This document shows positions 1 through 9,272 of a stretch of DNA of 27,935 nt, piece after piece. The notes below the pieces were generated by a model. The model ran no database searches. It was not told the DNA's origin and saw nothing but the letters and a program-made list of their open reading frames with translations. The translations under genes were made by a program, and so were the position numbers. Numbering within the stretch: position 1 is the first letter of the stretch; each line of letters starts with the position of its first letter. Location: contig NGBS01001013.1 in the NCBI GenBank assembly GCA_002245135.1, positions 1-27,935 on the forward strand. The letters run 5' to 3'. This stretch comes from Proteromonas lacertae. Lineage: Eukaryota > Sar > Bigyra > Opalinata > Proteromonadidae.

Positions 1-2322
1 TTCATCTTCATAAACACCATCGTCATTATAATCTGTAATAAAATCTTTATATTTTGATGGTCTTTTTTTAATTCTTTTACCTAATAGTGAATCATCTGTA
101 TTTGTTTCTACATCTCTTGTAAGTTCATTTACAGTATTTGTTGATTCATCATTGAATGAAATAGGTAAAGGACTAGTTGATTCATCATTTAATGAAATAG
201 ATATAGGACTAGTTGATTCATCATTATGTGGTGGTGGAGCAGGATGATTAATTATTATAGGTGGAGGAGGTGGTATTTCTTGCTGATTTTGTAAATGTTC
301 TAACTGGTTTTCTAATTTCTCAATTTCAAACATATATGAATCTCTTTCTTTTTCTAATTCATAAATTGTTTGATTCATTATTCCTCCTTGTTGAGATATT
401 TGTATTAACTGTTCATTTATTTGTTTTTGTATATTATTTAATTCTTCTTGTAATCTATCTCTCTCAGCTAAATAGTTATTACATAAATTTTGTAATCTTT
501 CTCTCTCACGTATTTCATCTTGTAATTGATTTTCTATTTCTCTTTGTCTATTAATATTATCATTTGGTTCAATATCTATATTATTTCCCATTATTAATCT
601 GATTCGACGATTATTAGAATTTATAATATTAGTTGAATCACCAAGAATTAATGAATTATCATTATTATCAATTATTAAATCATTTGATCCGTTATCTATA
701 AATGTTCTTGAAGGTGTATCGTTTAACGAAACAACTAAAGGTTGCATATCATTACTAGGAGGGAATATTACTCTTAATCTTCTATTAACTGTATCAGTTG
801 ATGTACTACTATCTGATACTGGTGGAGGAGGTTCTTGTATTTCTACATCATCATATCTTTGATGAATTAAATCTCTATTTGTATATTGATTTACATTATT
901 ATGAGGTCTTGTTCTAGTTAATATTCTTCTAGGTGATCTAACAATTGAATCTATATGATTTTTATCATTAACTATTCCTATATTTGGTATATCAGTTGAT
1001 GTACTAGTATCTGATGTTGGTGGAGGAGGTTCTTGTATTTCTACATCATCATATCTTTGATGAATTAAATCTCTATTTGTATATTGATTTACATTATTAT
1101 GAGGTCTTGTTCTAGTTAATATTCTTCTACGTGATCTAACAATTGAATCTATATAATTTCTATCATTAACTATTTCTATATTTGGTATATCAGTTGATGT
1201 ACTACTATCTGATACTGATGAAGGAGGTTCATGTATATGTACAACATCATTAATTTGAGTTCGAAGTCTATTCTTTTTTCGTTTTTTATCTATTACTAAT
1301 CTTGTTCCATCTCTTGATCTATAATTATCTCCTGTACCACTTGTATCTACATAATAATCATTTAATCTTCCTGGTAAATGAATTTCATCTCTATTTCTTA
1401 AATAATGTCCACCATCATTAATTTGAATATGTGGTGAATTGACTGGTGAGTTGACTAGTGAATTAATTGGTGTATTATTAGGTGTAATTTCAGCTACATT
1501 TTCAACAGGATTAACCTCAGGAATAGGTGATCTATCAACTATAGGTGAAGGACTATGATATACATCTCTTCTATACCTAGGACTATTTTGAGGAGAAATT
1601 ACTAATCTTGTTCCATCTCTTGATCTATAATTATCTCCTGTACCACTTGTATCTACATAATAATCATTTAATCTTCCTGGTAAATGAATTTCATCTCTAT
1701 TTCTTAAATAATGTCCACCATCATTAATTTGAATATGAGGTGAATTGACAGGAGAATTAACTGGTGATATAAGTGGTGAATTAGGTGATGGTGGATTCAC
1801 TAATGGTGGTGGATTTACTATTGGAACTCTAGGTGGTGGATTCACTATTGGTGGACCTCTACCTGGTGGTGGTGGATTCACTATTGGTGGACCTCTACCT
1901 GGTGGTGGTGGATGTACTATTGGTGGACCTCTACCTGGTGGTGGTGGATTCACTATTGGTGGACCTCTACCTGGTGGTGGTGGATTCACTATTGGTGGAC
2001 CTCTACCTGGTGGTGGATGTACTATTGGTGGACCTCTACCTGGTAATATAACACCATTACCTCCTGGAATTAGATAAATTCTACCTCCACCAGGTATTGG
2101 TGGAGGACCACCTGGTCCTGGACCTGGTATATTAGGTGGTGGTACTATAGGTGGAGGTCCTCCACCTCCTCCACCTCCTCCACCTCCTCCACCTCCTCCA
2201 CCTCCTCCACCTCCTCCACCACCACCACCTCCTCCTGGTGGTGGTGGTGGTGGTGGTACACCTCCACCTCCTCCACCTCCTCCACCTCCTCCACCTCCAC
2301 CTCCTCCACCACCACCTGGACC
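1..2322 (-). CDS. Long low-complexity element protein, Gly/Pro-rich then coiled coil, partial at window edge
   Basis: The minus-strand frame is open for over 770 codons and runs off the left edge. It begins Gly-rich (2120-2322), continues into a Pro-rich block of 12-residue repeats of the type GRGPPIVNPPPP (about 1830-2043), then two long internal duplications. Near 280-545 it becomes a Glu/Gln/Asn-rich probable coiled coil, followed by Pro- and Ser/Thr-rich 12-residue repeats near 141-227 and a basic-then-acidic tail. The start is not resolved. No enzyme motif is visible. The layout of repeats plus coiled coil would fit a fibre, tether or scaffold protein, but that is inference only. It shares strand with the next three small genes. 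Confidence 0.5.
141..227. repeat. 36-bp tandem repeat, about 2.4 copies
   Basis: Units starting TTGATTCATCATT occur at 141, 177 and 213, a period of 36 bp (12 codons), within the long minus-strand frame. They encode a Ser/Thr/Asp/Glu-rich repeat. Confidence 0.8.
792..1240. repeat. 198-bp tandem repeat, about 2.2 copies
   Basis: The segment starting TATCAGTTGATGTACTA occurs at 792, 990 and 1188, so the period is 198 bp (66 codons). The third copy is partial. The period is a multiple of three, so the duplication keeps the minus-strand frame. Copies differ at only a few bases, so the duplication is recent. Confidence 0.85.
1292..1753. repeat. Pair of about 155-bp direct repeats, offset 306 bp
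   Basis: The stretch beginning ATTACTAATCTTGTTCC at 1292 recurs at 1598 and stays almost identical to about 1447 and 1753. The offset of 306 bp is 102 codons, preserving the minus-strand frame. Confidence 0.85.
1830..2043. repeat. 33/36-bp tandem repeats encoding Pro-rich units
   Basis: About six copies of a unit containing TATTGGTGGACCTCTACC follow each other, alternating ATTCAC and ATGTAC variants. On the minus strand they read as GRGPPIV[N/H]PPPP units. Open plus-strand frames here are shadows of the repeat. Confidence 0.85.
2152..2318. repeat. CCTCCA-type microsatellite, G-rich on the coding strand
   Basis: CCTCCACCT-type units run almost uninterrupted, broken by a short GGTGGTGG patch around 2236-2256. 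The minus strand is GGA/GGT-rich and encodes polyglycine. Runs of GG at short spacing could form two-tier G-quadruplexes. Confidence 0.85.
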
Positions 2323-2799
2323 TCATCTTCGTCTTACATAAACAAATCTAGGATCATGACGATAAATTTCATCACCTATCATGACTGAATGTTCTACAGG
2401 TCCTAAATATTTATCTACATCTGCTGCAGTTGCTTTTCCTTGATTGAGTGCATCTTGATATATTTTAAAGTTTTTCTTTAGTCTATTTTGATTAGGATTT
2501 CTATTATTTTGAATATTATTAATAATATGCTCCATCACTTCTTTCATATTATCAGTTCTTTTTTGATTTACATTTTGCATATATTCTTTTTGATTAAATT
2601 CATTAAAAGCTTCTTCTCTTGCTTTATTTCTTTCTACACTATTCATATAATACTTTATCAATTCTGCTTCACTATTCTTTTTGACATGTTTATTGAATCT
2701 CTTTACCTTTGCTCTTCGTCTAATACGTTTTAATATTCGCTTCATTAATAAATTAGACATCTTTTTAGATAGCTTATTTTTTGATTTTTTATTACTCAT
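2323..2799 (-). CDS. Small basic element protein (158 aa)
   Basis: The protein starts with a very Lys-rich segment (MSNKKSKNKLSKKM), followed by Arg/Lys-rich sequence to about residue 45, then a charged helical middle with Gln/Asn, and ends RFVYVRRR. No known domain is recognised. The basic N-terminus suggests nucleic-acid binding or a virion core role, by inference. It is the first of three successive minus-strand genes left of the protease. Its upstream region shares the 10-mer AAGAAATCTA (plus strand) with the core-protein gene. The start is the first ATG after an AT-rich spacer. Confidence 0.65.
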   Translation of the reverse strand: MSNKKSKNKLSKKMSNLLMKRILKRIRRRAKVKRFNKHVKKNSEAELIKYYMNSVERNKAREEAFNEFNQKEYMQNVNQKRTDNMKEVMEHIINNIQNNRNPNQNRLKKNFKIYQDALNQGKATAADVDKYLGPVEHSVMIGDEIYRHDPRFVYVRRR

Positions 2800-2864
2800 A
2801 TTATATATGTATATAAACCATAAAGAAATCTAATAATAAAAATTAATATTAATATTAATCAAAG

Positions 2865-3437
2865 TTAATATATAGGTAGTACTGCATCATCACCAGGCAT
2901 CTTAGCATCTTCTGGAACTGGCTCTAAGCCATCTTTTTTATCATCACCTATACTAAATGGATCATCACTGCCAGGTACTTTAATAACTTTCTTTTTATTA
3001 ACAGGTTTTTTAACTGTATCAAGTGTACATGTCTCATCAACATCTAAATCTTTTTCTACATCTTTAATATTTAAATTATCTAATGCTTTTTCTCTTCTTC
3101 TCTTCTCATATAAATTTTTCATTCTTGTTGCTCTAGCTTTCTCTAAGTTTTTAATTCTTTGTAATCTAGCTTCTTCGCTCAGTCTTATATTCTTTTTAAC
3201 TGATTGCCTTGTTGGTATATAATTATTATTATCAATATCATCTAATTCATTAACCTCAGGTTTATCATTATCTAATTCACTTTCACTTTTATTTAATCTA
3301 TATAATAACTCTGCAATTTCTCTATCAGTTTTACTCATATCTTGTGCTAAAGGTGTATTATAATCATCTTCATCAGATGAATCGCTATGATAATAATCAC
3401 GTGTACTTATTATTTTTTTATTTTTATTACTATTCAT
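2865..3437 (-). CDS. Acidic, charged element protein (190 aa)
   Basis: The N-terminal part is Ser/Asp/Glu-rich (DSSDEDDY near residue 20). The middle, about residues 80-125, is a Lys/Arg/Glu-rich helix rich in alanine and likely to form a coiled coil. The C-terminus is acidic with DDPFSIGDDKKDG and ends DDAVLPIY. No catalytic motif or membrane segment is visible and I do not recognise a family. It sits between two basic small proteins on the same strand, which suggests a joint virion or packaging role, but this is only context. Confidence 0.65.
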   Translation of the reverse strand: MNSNKNKKIISTRDYYHSDSSDEDDYNTPLAQDMSKTDREIAELLYRLNKSESELDNDKPEVNELDDIDNNNYIPTRQSVKKNIRLSEEARLQRIKNLEKARATRMKNLYEKRRREKALDNLNIKDVEKDLDVDETCTLDTVKKPVNKKKVIKVPGSDDPFSIGDDKKDGLEPVPEDAKMPGDDAVLPIY

Positions 3438-3503
3438 TTTTTATTATAATACAAAATTATAAAAGAATTTTATGAATGAATAATATATAATAATATTTTA
3501 TTA

Positions 3504-4268
3504 TTATTTATGCTTAACACTATAAGCTAAAAAGTTTTCTAAATCAAGTTGTGGATTATAAATACCTTTTTTATTAAATCCACAAGGTTTTGTTAAACCA
3601 TTATTAACAGGCATACTTCTTACTCTTCTTCTCTTACCTGCACCATTACTAACTGGCATTCTTCTTGCAATTAGTTTTCTTAAACCAGCACCATTTTGTT
3701 TATATCTTAAACCACCTCTAACTTTACCATAACCGAATTTTGATGATGTATTATACACTTTATCAGCTACATCAGCAACTTTATCAAAACCTAATGTATT
3801 AGCAACATTACGAGCTTTTCTTGCTATATTGCTTATATACTTCTTCTCTCTCAATGCACTATTAATCTCTTTTGCTTTTTCAATACCATTTTTAAATTTG
3901 TCAGAAGTTACAAAATCTTTAACTTTTATTATTCCTGATTTTATCCAACTACCTAAACCTGCTGATCTAATCAATCTACCATCATTAGCAAACCTATATC
4001 TTCTAGTTGTTCTTACTCTTCTTGCTTTTCTTGCATTTCTTCTTTGTTTTACTTGTCTACAATTTATAGTTAATGAGATTCCATTAGTTTTTCTTCTTCT
4101 TAAAGGACATCTTCTTGTAGTAGTTCTTCTAGTTGATCTTCTTCTTCTTCGTCTACCATAACCCATATTCTCAATACTATCACCAATTGCTGGTCCAGCA
4201 AATGGTATTAACTTTGCTGCATTTGATAAAATTTTTGATTTTTTTAACCAATCTTTAAACTTACCCAT
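3504..4268 (-). CDS. Arginine-rich virion core-like protein (254 aa)
   Basis: An amphipathic N-terminal stretch (MGKFKDWLKKSKILSNAAKL) leads to a short glycine/proline hydrophobic patch (residues 20-32). A run of arginines starting GYGRRRRRR (about 36-45) and further Arg/Thr-rich sequence to residue about 95 follow. The rest has helical Lys-rich segments and two copies of a motif like RRMPVSNGAGKRRRVRSMPV near residues 205-225. Adenovirus-related elements carry DNA-condensing basic proteins and a membrane-active pVI-like protein; this one combines features of both. Function as a core or pVI-like protein is inferred. It is divergent from the protease gene across a 72-bp gap. Confidence 0.65.
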   Translation of the reverse strand: MGKFKDWLKKSKILSNAAKLIPFAGPAIGDSIENMGYGRRRRRRSTRRTTTRRCPLRRRKTNGISLTINCRQVKQRRNARKARRVRTTRRYRFANDGRLIRSAGLGSWIKSGIIKVKDFVTSDKFKNGIEKAKEINSALREKKYISNIARKARNVANTLGFDKVADVADKVYNTSSKFGYGKVRGGLRYKQNGAGLRKLIARRMPVSNGAGKRRRVRSMPVNNGLTKPCGFNKKGIYNPQLDLENFLAYSVKHK

Positions 4269-4340
4269 TAATATATATGTTAAGAAATCTATAAATAACT
4301 GATCATTATATAAATTCTTAATATATTAAAAATATTAAAT
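4269..4340. promoter_or_regulatory. Divergent promoter gap between core-like and protease genes
   Basis: Seventy-two bases separate two ATGs on opposite strands. The gap is almost wholly A/T with TATA-like runs (TATATA at 4270-4278, TATTAAA near 4323). AAGAAATCTA at 4282-4291 also occurs upstream of the gene starting at 2799. A shared bidirectional control region is inferred from layout. Confidence 0.4.
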
Positions 4341-4904
4341 ATGAATGTATTCACTAATGTTTATGCTTATGGTAGTAGAGTGATAGATAGTAATAATATT
4401 AAAACAGATGCAATATCAAATCATGACATAATTAAAATAATGTCATTTTTTCCTGCAGCTAATAAATATTTTAAAGGTGTATATTTATGGAATGAAAATC
4501 AATATATTAATAAATATAAAGATTGTAATAAGTGGTGTGTTATACTATGTACAAATAAAACAAGTGATAAGAGATCAAAAATTGGTCACTGGGTTAGTTT
4601 AATTATTGATAATGATAAAAAAGAGATATTATATTATGATAGCTTTGGTGAAGCACCAAAAGAAATAAAAAAATTTTATAAAAGAATGCAAAGATGTAAG
4701 AAATACCCTGATGAATTATATCAAATTAAAATAAATAGAGTAAAACATCAAAGAACTAACAGTGCAAGATGTGGATATCATGCAATTTTATTTTTATTAT
4801 CAATATTAGATAATAATAAAACATTTAAAGAAGCAACTAATTTTAATACAATTGAAGGTGAAGCTAAAGCAAAATTATTACAAAATAAATTTAAAATGAT
4901 TTAA
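4341..4904 (+). CDS. Adenain-type cysteine protease of the element (187 aa)
   Basis: This is a C5/Ulp1-like maturation protease. The catalytic histidine is seen in GHWVSLIID (about residue 82), followed by the acidic residue in YYDSFGE. The Gln/Cys region QRTNSARCGYHAIL at about residues 137-150 supplies the oxyanion glutamine and the nucleophilic cysteine. Length matches adenoviral and Polinton proteases (about 180-210 aa). Such enzymes process capsid and core precursors in the virion. It is convergent with the next gene, whose stop overlaps its own by four bases. Confidence 0.88.
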   Translation: MNVFTNVYAYGSRVIDSNNIKTDAISNHDIIKIMSFFPAANKYFKGVYLWNENQYINKYKDCNKWCVILCTNKTSDKRSKIGHWVSLIIDNDKKEILYYDSFGEAPKEIKKFYKRMQRCKKYPDELYQIKINRVKHQRTNSARCGYHAILFLLSILDNNKTFKEATNFNTIEGEAKAKLLQNKFKMI

Positions 4905-5320
4905 TTATTATTTTTATTATTATTATTATCTGTGTATGTTGATTTAGTTTTTAAAAACTTTTGTTCTTCTATATAACCAGGTTGATCACTATCCCAATGA
5001 TAACCAATTATAGAATGCCATGCATCATTTGTTTTCATCTTAAACTCTAAACGAAGATATGTTTCTTCTAATGATGTTATTACATTTGAATCAATAAAAT
5101 GTCTTTCATCATTCACAGTTCTACAGATTTGTAACTTCTTCCAAGCCTTTCTCACTATTTCTCTAACATCTTCTCTCTTAAAAACTGATTGATATTCCCA
5201 AAAATCATAATAATTACTAGCTTCACAAAGCAAGTTATCTACCTGATTAAGCATTTCATCAAATTGCTCTTTTGAACATACACTTATAAAATACTTGTAC
5301 TTTTTATCGAAAATATACAT
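4901..5320 (-). CDS. Small element protein of unknown function (139 aa)
   Basis: I chose the ATG at 5320 (MYIFDKKYKYFISV) over a GTG two codons upstream. The protein is mixed alpha/beta in appearance, with aromatic-rich helices (YYDFWEYQSVF, residues about 38-48), a charged centre and a Lys/Asn-rich tail. No signal peptide, membrane segment or metal site is visible, and I do not recognise a family. Its 3' end overlaps the protease 3' end by four bases, so the two are convergent. Confidence 0.6.
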   Translation of the reverse strand: MYIFDKKYKYFISVCSKEQFDEMLNQVDNLLCEASNYYDFWEYQSVFKREDVREIVRKAWKKLQICRTVNDERHFIDSNVITSLEETYLRLEFKMKTNDAWHSIIGYHWDSDQPGYIEEQKFLKTKSTYTDNNNNKNNN

Positions 5321-5347
5321 TTTCACTTTTTGTCCGGAAAAATGAAA

Positions 5348-8188
5348 CTAAAAATATTTTGATTTTTTATACATATAGCCGTTATGTAACAAATGTTTTC
5401 TTCTTCTCTTACCTGTACCATATAAATCAGTATGAGCTAATACATTATCTTGTTCAGTAGTAAATTCAGGATGATGTATATCATTATAAATATATACATA
5501 TTTTTTAAGTGATCTATGTATAACAACAACAACTTTATCATTAAATTTACATAGAAAAGGATAGTTATAATATTTATATACACCATCATTAGGCATATCT
5601 AATAAATAATTATTTATTTGAATTTGACATCGGTCTAAAACATACCAGTCTTGACTATTTTCATAGTAATTAGGTATGATACTTAATGTAGCACATACAA
5701 TTTTCTTTTCTTCTTCAGTTTGTCCAGGTTGTTCACCCCAATTTATGTGATATCTTTTTGGGAATAAAACATTACTATTTTTAGCTTCTTCATCATCTAT
5801 TATATTAATCAAGGGACACATTAAATATAAATCTTCCTTAGCTTTACTTAAATTACTATGAAAGAATCTTAATTGACATTCAGCATAAGTATTTATAGAA
5901 TAATCATAGCCATAAAATCTTAACATATTTGATTTCTTTTTTAAACTATCGAAGGGATATATTTCTGAATTTTTAATAGGCAATTGAATATTGAATTTAT
6001 TTACATATGCTATAAAATTATCATAAGAAACATTATCTTTTAATATTACTATCTTTTCATTTTTAAATTTGTTATTCATATAACCTTGAACATCATATAT
6101 ATAACTTATTAAATGAAATAAATCTATTGCATAAATATGAAGTAGTTGTTCCAACGATAATTTTCTCACATTACTTTTATTAGTTATAAATGTATTAGGA
6201 TCTTCATCATTAAATCTATATAAAACAAATGTAGGAGGTTTTAAATCAGTACTTTTCGTAAAATTAATACTATTTTTACTATTTGCTTCATATTTTAAAT
6301 TTTGAGAATCTAAACGAAATGGAACTTCATCATATACCCAATCTGTTTCAGAATCAGTATCATTATTATTATCTACTGATGTAACAGGTTCATTTGGAGC
6401 TTCTGAATCTACTGGTGTAACAGGTTCAGTTGGGGCTTCTGAATCTACATCATCATTATTTTGAAATATTGATGAATAAGGTACTTGTCTTGTAGTACCA
6501 TCTAATCTAAAATGATTAACTGTACCTGGTGGAGCACTCAGATGTGATGGTGGTGTTATTGGTGAATATACAGGTGATACCTCTCTTGGTATTTCATTAT
6601 TATTACTATAATCACTTGAAACTAAAGGTGGTGGTATTGGTAAATCATTTTCATCATAATTAAGTCTATATGTATCATTATCAATATCATCTTGTACTGA
6701 TTGAGCTTGTTGTTGTTGTGGTGATGATGGTGGTGATGATGGTTGAGGTTGAGTCTGTTGTTGTTGTTGTGGAACAACAGGTTGTTGTACCACATTATTT
6801 CTAAAATTTACATTTACATTACCTCTATTAGGATTTGTAACTTGATATCTTCCATTATAATCTGCTGATAAAGCTTCTTCAACAGGTAATAATGGTGGAA
6901 AAGAACTAATATATTTTTTCTTTTGTGCTAATCTATTCATATAAAACATAATTGCATCAGCATAATGATTTGTATCTCTTTGTCCTTCTTTTATATTATT
7001 TGATTCAAGTATTTTTTGAATTGTTGCTATGTAATTCATTCTATATCCATTAGAAGCAGATGATGGTAAACCCATTATATTTCTTTTATCATAATCAGGA
7101 GGTTCAGGATATATATTACCATCTCTTAAACTAGGTATTTTATACTTACTAATAAAAAATAATTCTGTAACACAATTATATATCAATACAGCTATAGAGA
7201 ATGCTGTTCTTTCTTGTTGTGCAGTTATATACCAAAATTTCGTTTTCATTAACTTATTAATAAATATTCTTATCTTATTAATTGCTACAGAACAATACAC
7301 TTGAATCGTTTGTGAATGAATTGATCTATCTATTAAAGGTTGATTTTCATAAGGATCATCAGGTAAATCATCATCATCTTCCTCATCATCATTATTACTA
7401 TCTTCATTATTATTTTGTTGTTGTTGTTGTGAATATGGTTGAATTGATTGATGTGCTACTACTCTATTTACTGAACTAGATGAAACAGATGCATTCGCTT
7501 CATAATCGTTATTATCATATATATCTTTATCATCTTCTTCATTAAAAGGCTGTGTATGATCTTTTGTTTCTTTTTGTATTTTTCTAATTCTTTTATTTTC
7601 TAATTTAACAACATTCAATCTTTCTTTAGGATGAAGCACAACAAATGGATTATTTCTTAATATATAATTAGAAGCAATACATAATTCATCAATAGCTTTA
7701 TTTAATCTATCAACAATTATTTTAACATCATTGTTTGTTTCATAGCTATATTGATATAAAGGTTTATTTCTTGAAAACGGACCATGTTGATATAACGATT
7801 TACACCAGTTAAATAACTTCATATGTACATCATATAAATTATAGATTCTATTAAACTCATGATCAGGCCATCCTACTGGTATAAGTCTCTTATCAATTAT
7901 TTCATCTAATCTAAATCTTGTTAACTTTTTTGCATTATCATATATAATATCTTCATAATCTTCATTACTAAGACGATCATCATTGCCTACAATACTTATA
8001 TTATCAGAATCAGTATTTTCTTCTGTTTCATCATCATCATCATCATTAACATTAACAGAATTATTACTATTATTAATAGCATTATTACTAGAATTGCTAC
8101 GACTGTTATTATTTGAGTTATCTACTGCTGTACCTTCATCATCATCAAAATTTAATAAATCTCTACGTATTCTATTACGATTGTTCAT
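5348..8188 (-). CDS. Large element protein with low-complexity middle (946 aa)
   Basis: I start at the ATG at 8188 (MNNRNRIRRDLLNF); an in-frame TTG lies six codons upstream. The first 90 residues are Asn/Ser/Asp-rich. A conserved-looking helical region follows at about 90-225, an acidic and Gln-rich linker, a second folded part near 290-450, and a Pro/Gln/Ser/Asn-rich stretch (about 455-640) with a PTEPVTPVDSEAPNEPVT duplication. The C-terminal 300 residues look globular (from about LYRFNDEDPNTF) and end in a basic GKRRRKHLLHNGY tail. No polymerase, helicase or protease motif is seen. It is the largest complete gene here and unassigned; a tegument-like or assembly protein is possible but unproven. 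Confidence 0.7.
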   Translation of the reverse strand: MNNRNRIRRDLLNFDDDEGTAVDNSNNNSRSNSSNNAINNSNNSVNVNDDDDDETEENTDSDNISIVGNDDRLSNEDYEDIIYDNAKKLTRFRLDEIIDKRLIPVGWPDHEFNRIYNLYDVHMKLFNWCKSLYQHGPFSRNKPLYQYSYETNNDVKIIVDRLNKAIDELCIASNYILRNNPFVVLHPKERLNVVKLENKRIRKIQKETKDHTQPFNEEDDKDIYDNNDYEANASVSSSSVNRVVAHQSIQPYSQQQQQNNNEDSNNDDEEDDDDLPDDPYENQPLIDRSIHSQTIQVYCSVAINKIRIFINKLMKTKFWYITAQQERTAFSIAVLIYNCVTELFFISKYKIPSLRDGNIYPEPPDYDKRNIMGLPSSASNGYRMNYIATIQKILESNNIKEGQRDTNHYADAIMFYMNRLAQKKKYISSFPPLLPVEEALSADYNGRYQVTNPNRGNVNVNFRNNVVQQPVVPQQQQQTQPQPSSPPSSPQQQQAQSVQDDIDNDTYRLNYDENDLPIPPPLVSSDYSNNNEIPREVSPVYSPITPPSHLSAPPGTVNHFRLDGTTRQVPYSSIFQNNDDVDSEAPTEPVTPVDSEAPNEPVTSVDNNNDTDSETDWVYDEVPFRLDSQNLKYEANSKNSINFTKSTDLKPPTFVLYRFNDEDPNTFITNKSNVRKLSLEQLLHIYAIDLFHLISYIYDVQGYMNNKFKNEKIVILKDNVSYDNFIAYVNKFNIQLPIKNSEIYPFDSLKKKSNMLRFYGYDYSINTYAECQLRFFHSNLSKAKEDLYLMCPLINIIDDEEAKNSNVLFPKRYHINWGEQPGQTEEEKKIVCATLSIIPNYYENSQDWYVLDRCQIQINNYLLDMPNDGVYKYYNYPFLCKFNDKVVVVIHRSLKKYVYIYNDIHHPEFTTEQDNVLAHTDLYGTGKRRRKHLLHNGYMYKKSKYF

Positions 8189-8240
8189 TATGTGAGAAAA
8201 AATCAATTAACTTTTTATTTGAATAATTCTTATACATATA
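8189..8240. promoter_or_regulatory. Compact divergent promoter before the capsid operon
   Basis: Only 52 bases separate the ATG of the large minus-strand gene from the ATG of the penton-like gene. The spacer is AT-rich and has ATTCTTATACATATA directly before the plus-strand start. Promoter function is inferred from the head-to-head layout. Confidence 0.4.
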
Positions 8241-9209
8241 ATGCAACCTAAGAGTGATACTAATAAATTAGGTCATAGAAGAGCAATTTTTTTATCATCA
8301 ACTGATACAATTGAAAGTGAGTCTGATGTATATACAAAGTGTTTATCAACACCTGTGATAACTGAAGAATATCAATATATTACATTAAATATAGCAAGAA
8401 TATCAAATAGCAATATATACACAATTCAAAATGATGTTAATGAAAAAGTATGTTTTGATATAGAGTATTATCATGTAAATGATCCTATAAAACCCTTAAA
8501 TGATCCAAGTGTAATATTAAGTGGACCAAAATTTAATACATTAGAGATAAAGATACCGCAAAATCATTATAGTGGTGAAGAGTTTTTAAATTATTTAACA
8601 AAGAGTATGTTAACTGAATTAAAATTTACTACACTAGTACGTAAAGATATTTTACCTGTAAAAGAAAAAGATGAAGATGAAAGTTTTAATTATTTCTTAC
8701 ATCCTCAAGCTGGAGATAAGATATTTGACTGGTATGATAAGACTACGAATAGATTAAAATTATATTGTGCAATATATACTCACTTTGGTAATTATTTACT
8801 AACAAAAATAAAAATGCGGATGCCTAACCTATTTGGTAGGTTATTAGGTAGTAATGTAATAGATGATGAATTAATTATATTAAATAGTAATCCATCACAT
8901 AGTTGGGGTACAAAAGAACAATTCTATGATCATAAATTTTTATTAACACCATCACTTATATGGTGTAATGTAATACAAGTTAGATGTAGTTGGGTTAATA
9001 ATAGTGAGAATTCAGCTGTTTTAGCAAATATACCTATAACTGATATATCAAATACAAATATAATATGGGTTAATCCACAAATTGATTGGTCAGTTAAAAA
9101 GATGCAGTTTCATGAATATCAAAAAATAAAATTCAATCTATCAAATGAAGATGGTTATGCTATCGATCTAAGTAACATATCATTTCAATTTGAGATAATA
9201 GTTTATTAA
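8241..9209 (+). CDS. Penton-like minor capsid protein of the element (322 aa)
   Basis: The gene lies directly before the major capsid and ATPase genes, the usual place for the minor capsid (penton) gene in this group. The protein is rich in beta-strand-like segments. It carries LEIKIPQNHYSGEEFLNYL at about residues 96-114, resembling the pattern seen in penton-type single-jelly-roll proteins, where a strand is followed by an Asn/Gly-Tyr-Ser turn and a helix. The C-terminus is strand-rich and ends ISFQFEIIVY. There is no signal peptide. Assignment rests on position, size and this motif; a structure comparison would settle it. Confidence 0.7.
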   Translation: MQPKSDTNKLGHRRAIFLSSTDTIESESDVYTKCLSTPVITEEYQYITLNIARISNSNIYTIQNDVNEKVCFDIEYYHVNDPIKPLNDPSVILSGPKFNTLEIKIPQNHYSGEEFLNYLTKSMLTELKFTTLVRKDILPVKEKDEDESFNYFLHPQAGDKIFDWYDKTTNRLKLYCAIYTHFGNYLLTKIKMRMPNLFGRLLGSNVIDDELIILNSNPSHSWGTKEQFYDHKFLLTPSLIWCNVIQVRCSWVNNSENSAVLANIPITDISNTNIIWVNPQIDWSVKKMQFHEYQKIKFNLSNEDGYAIDLSNISFQFEIIVY

Positions 9210-9272
9210 ATAGTTATATAATTTTTTATTTTTTGATTGTATTAACATTTTTCTTACCAAAATTAAGTATAT

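Noticed and set aside
261-554. Plus-strand hydrophobic frame of 97 codons
   Set aside because: It is the antisense of the coiled-coil part of the long minus-strand frame; Glu/Gln/Asn codons read backwards give Leu/Phe/Val.
1745-2077. Plus-strand Gly/Thr/Pro-rich repeat frames
   Set aside because: They mirror the 33/36-bp repeats, which keep all frames open. The minus frame continues far beyond the repeat, the plus frames do not.
3829-4161. Plus-strand hydrophobic frame
   Set aside because: Antisense shadow of the arginine/lysine-rich core-like gene.
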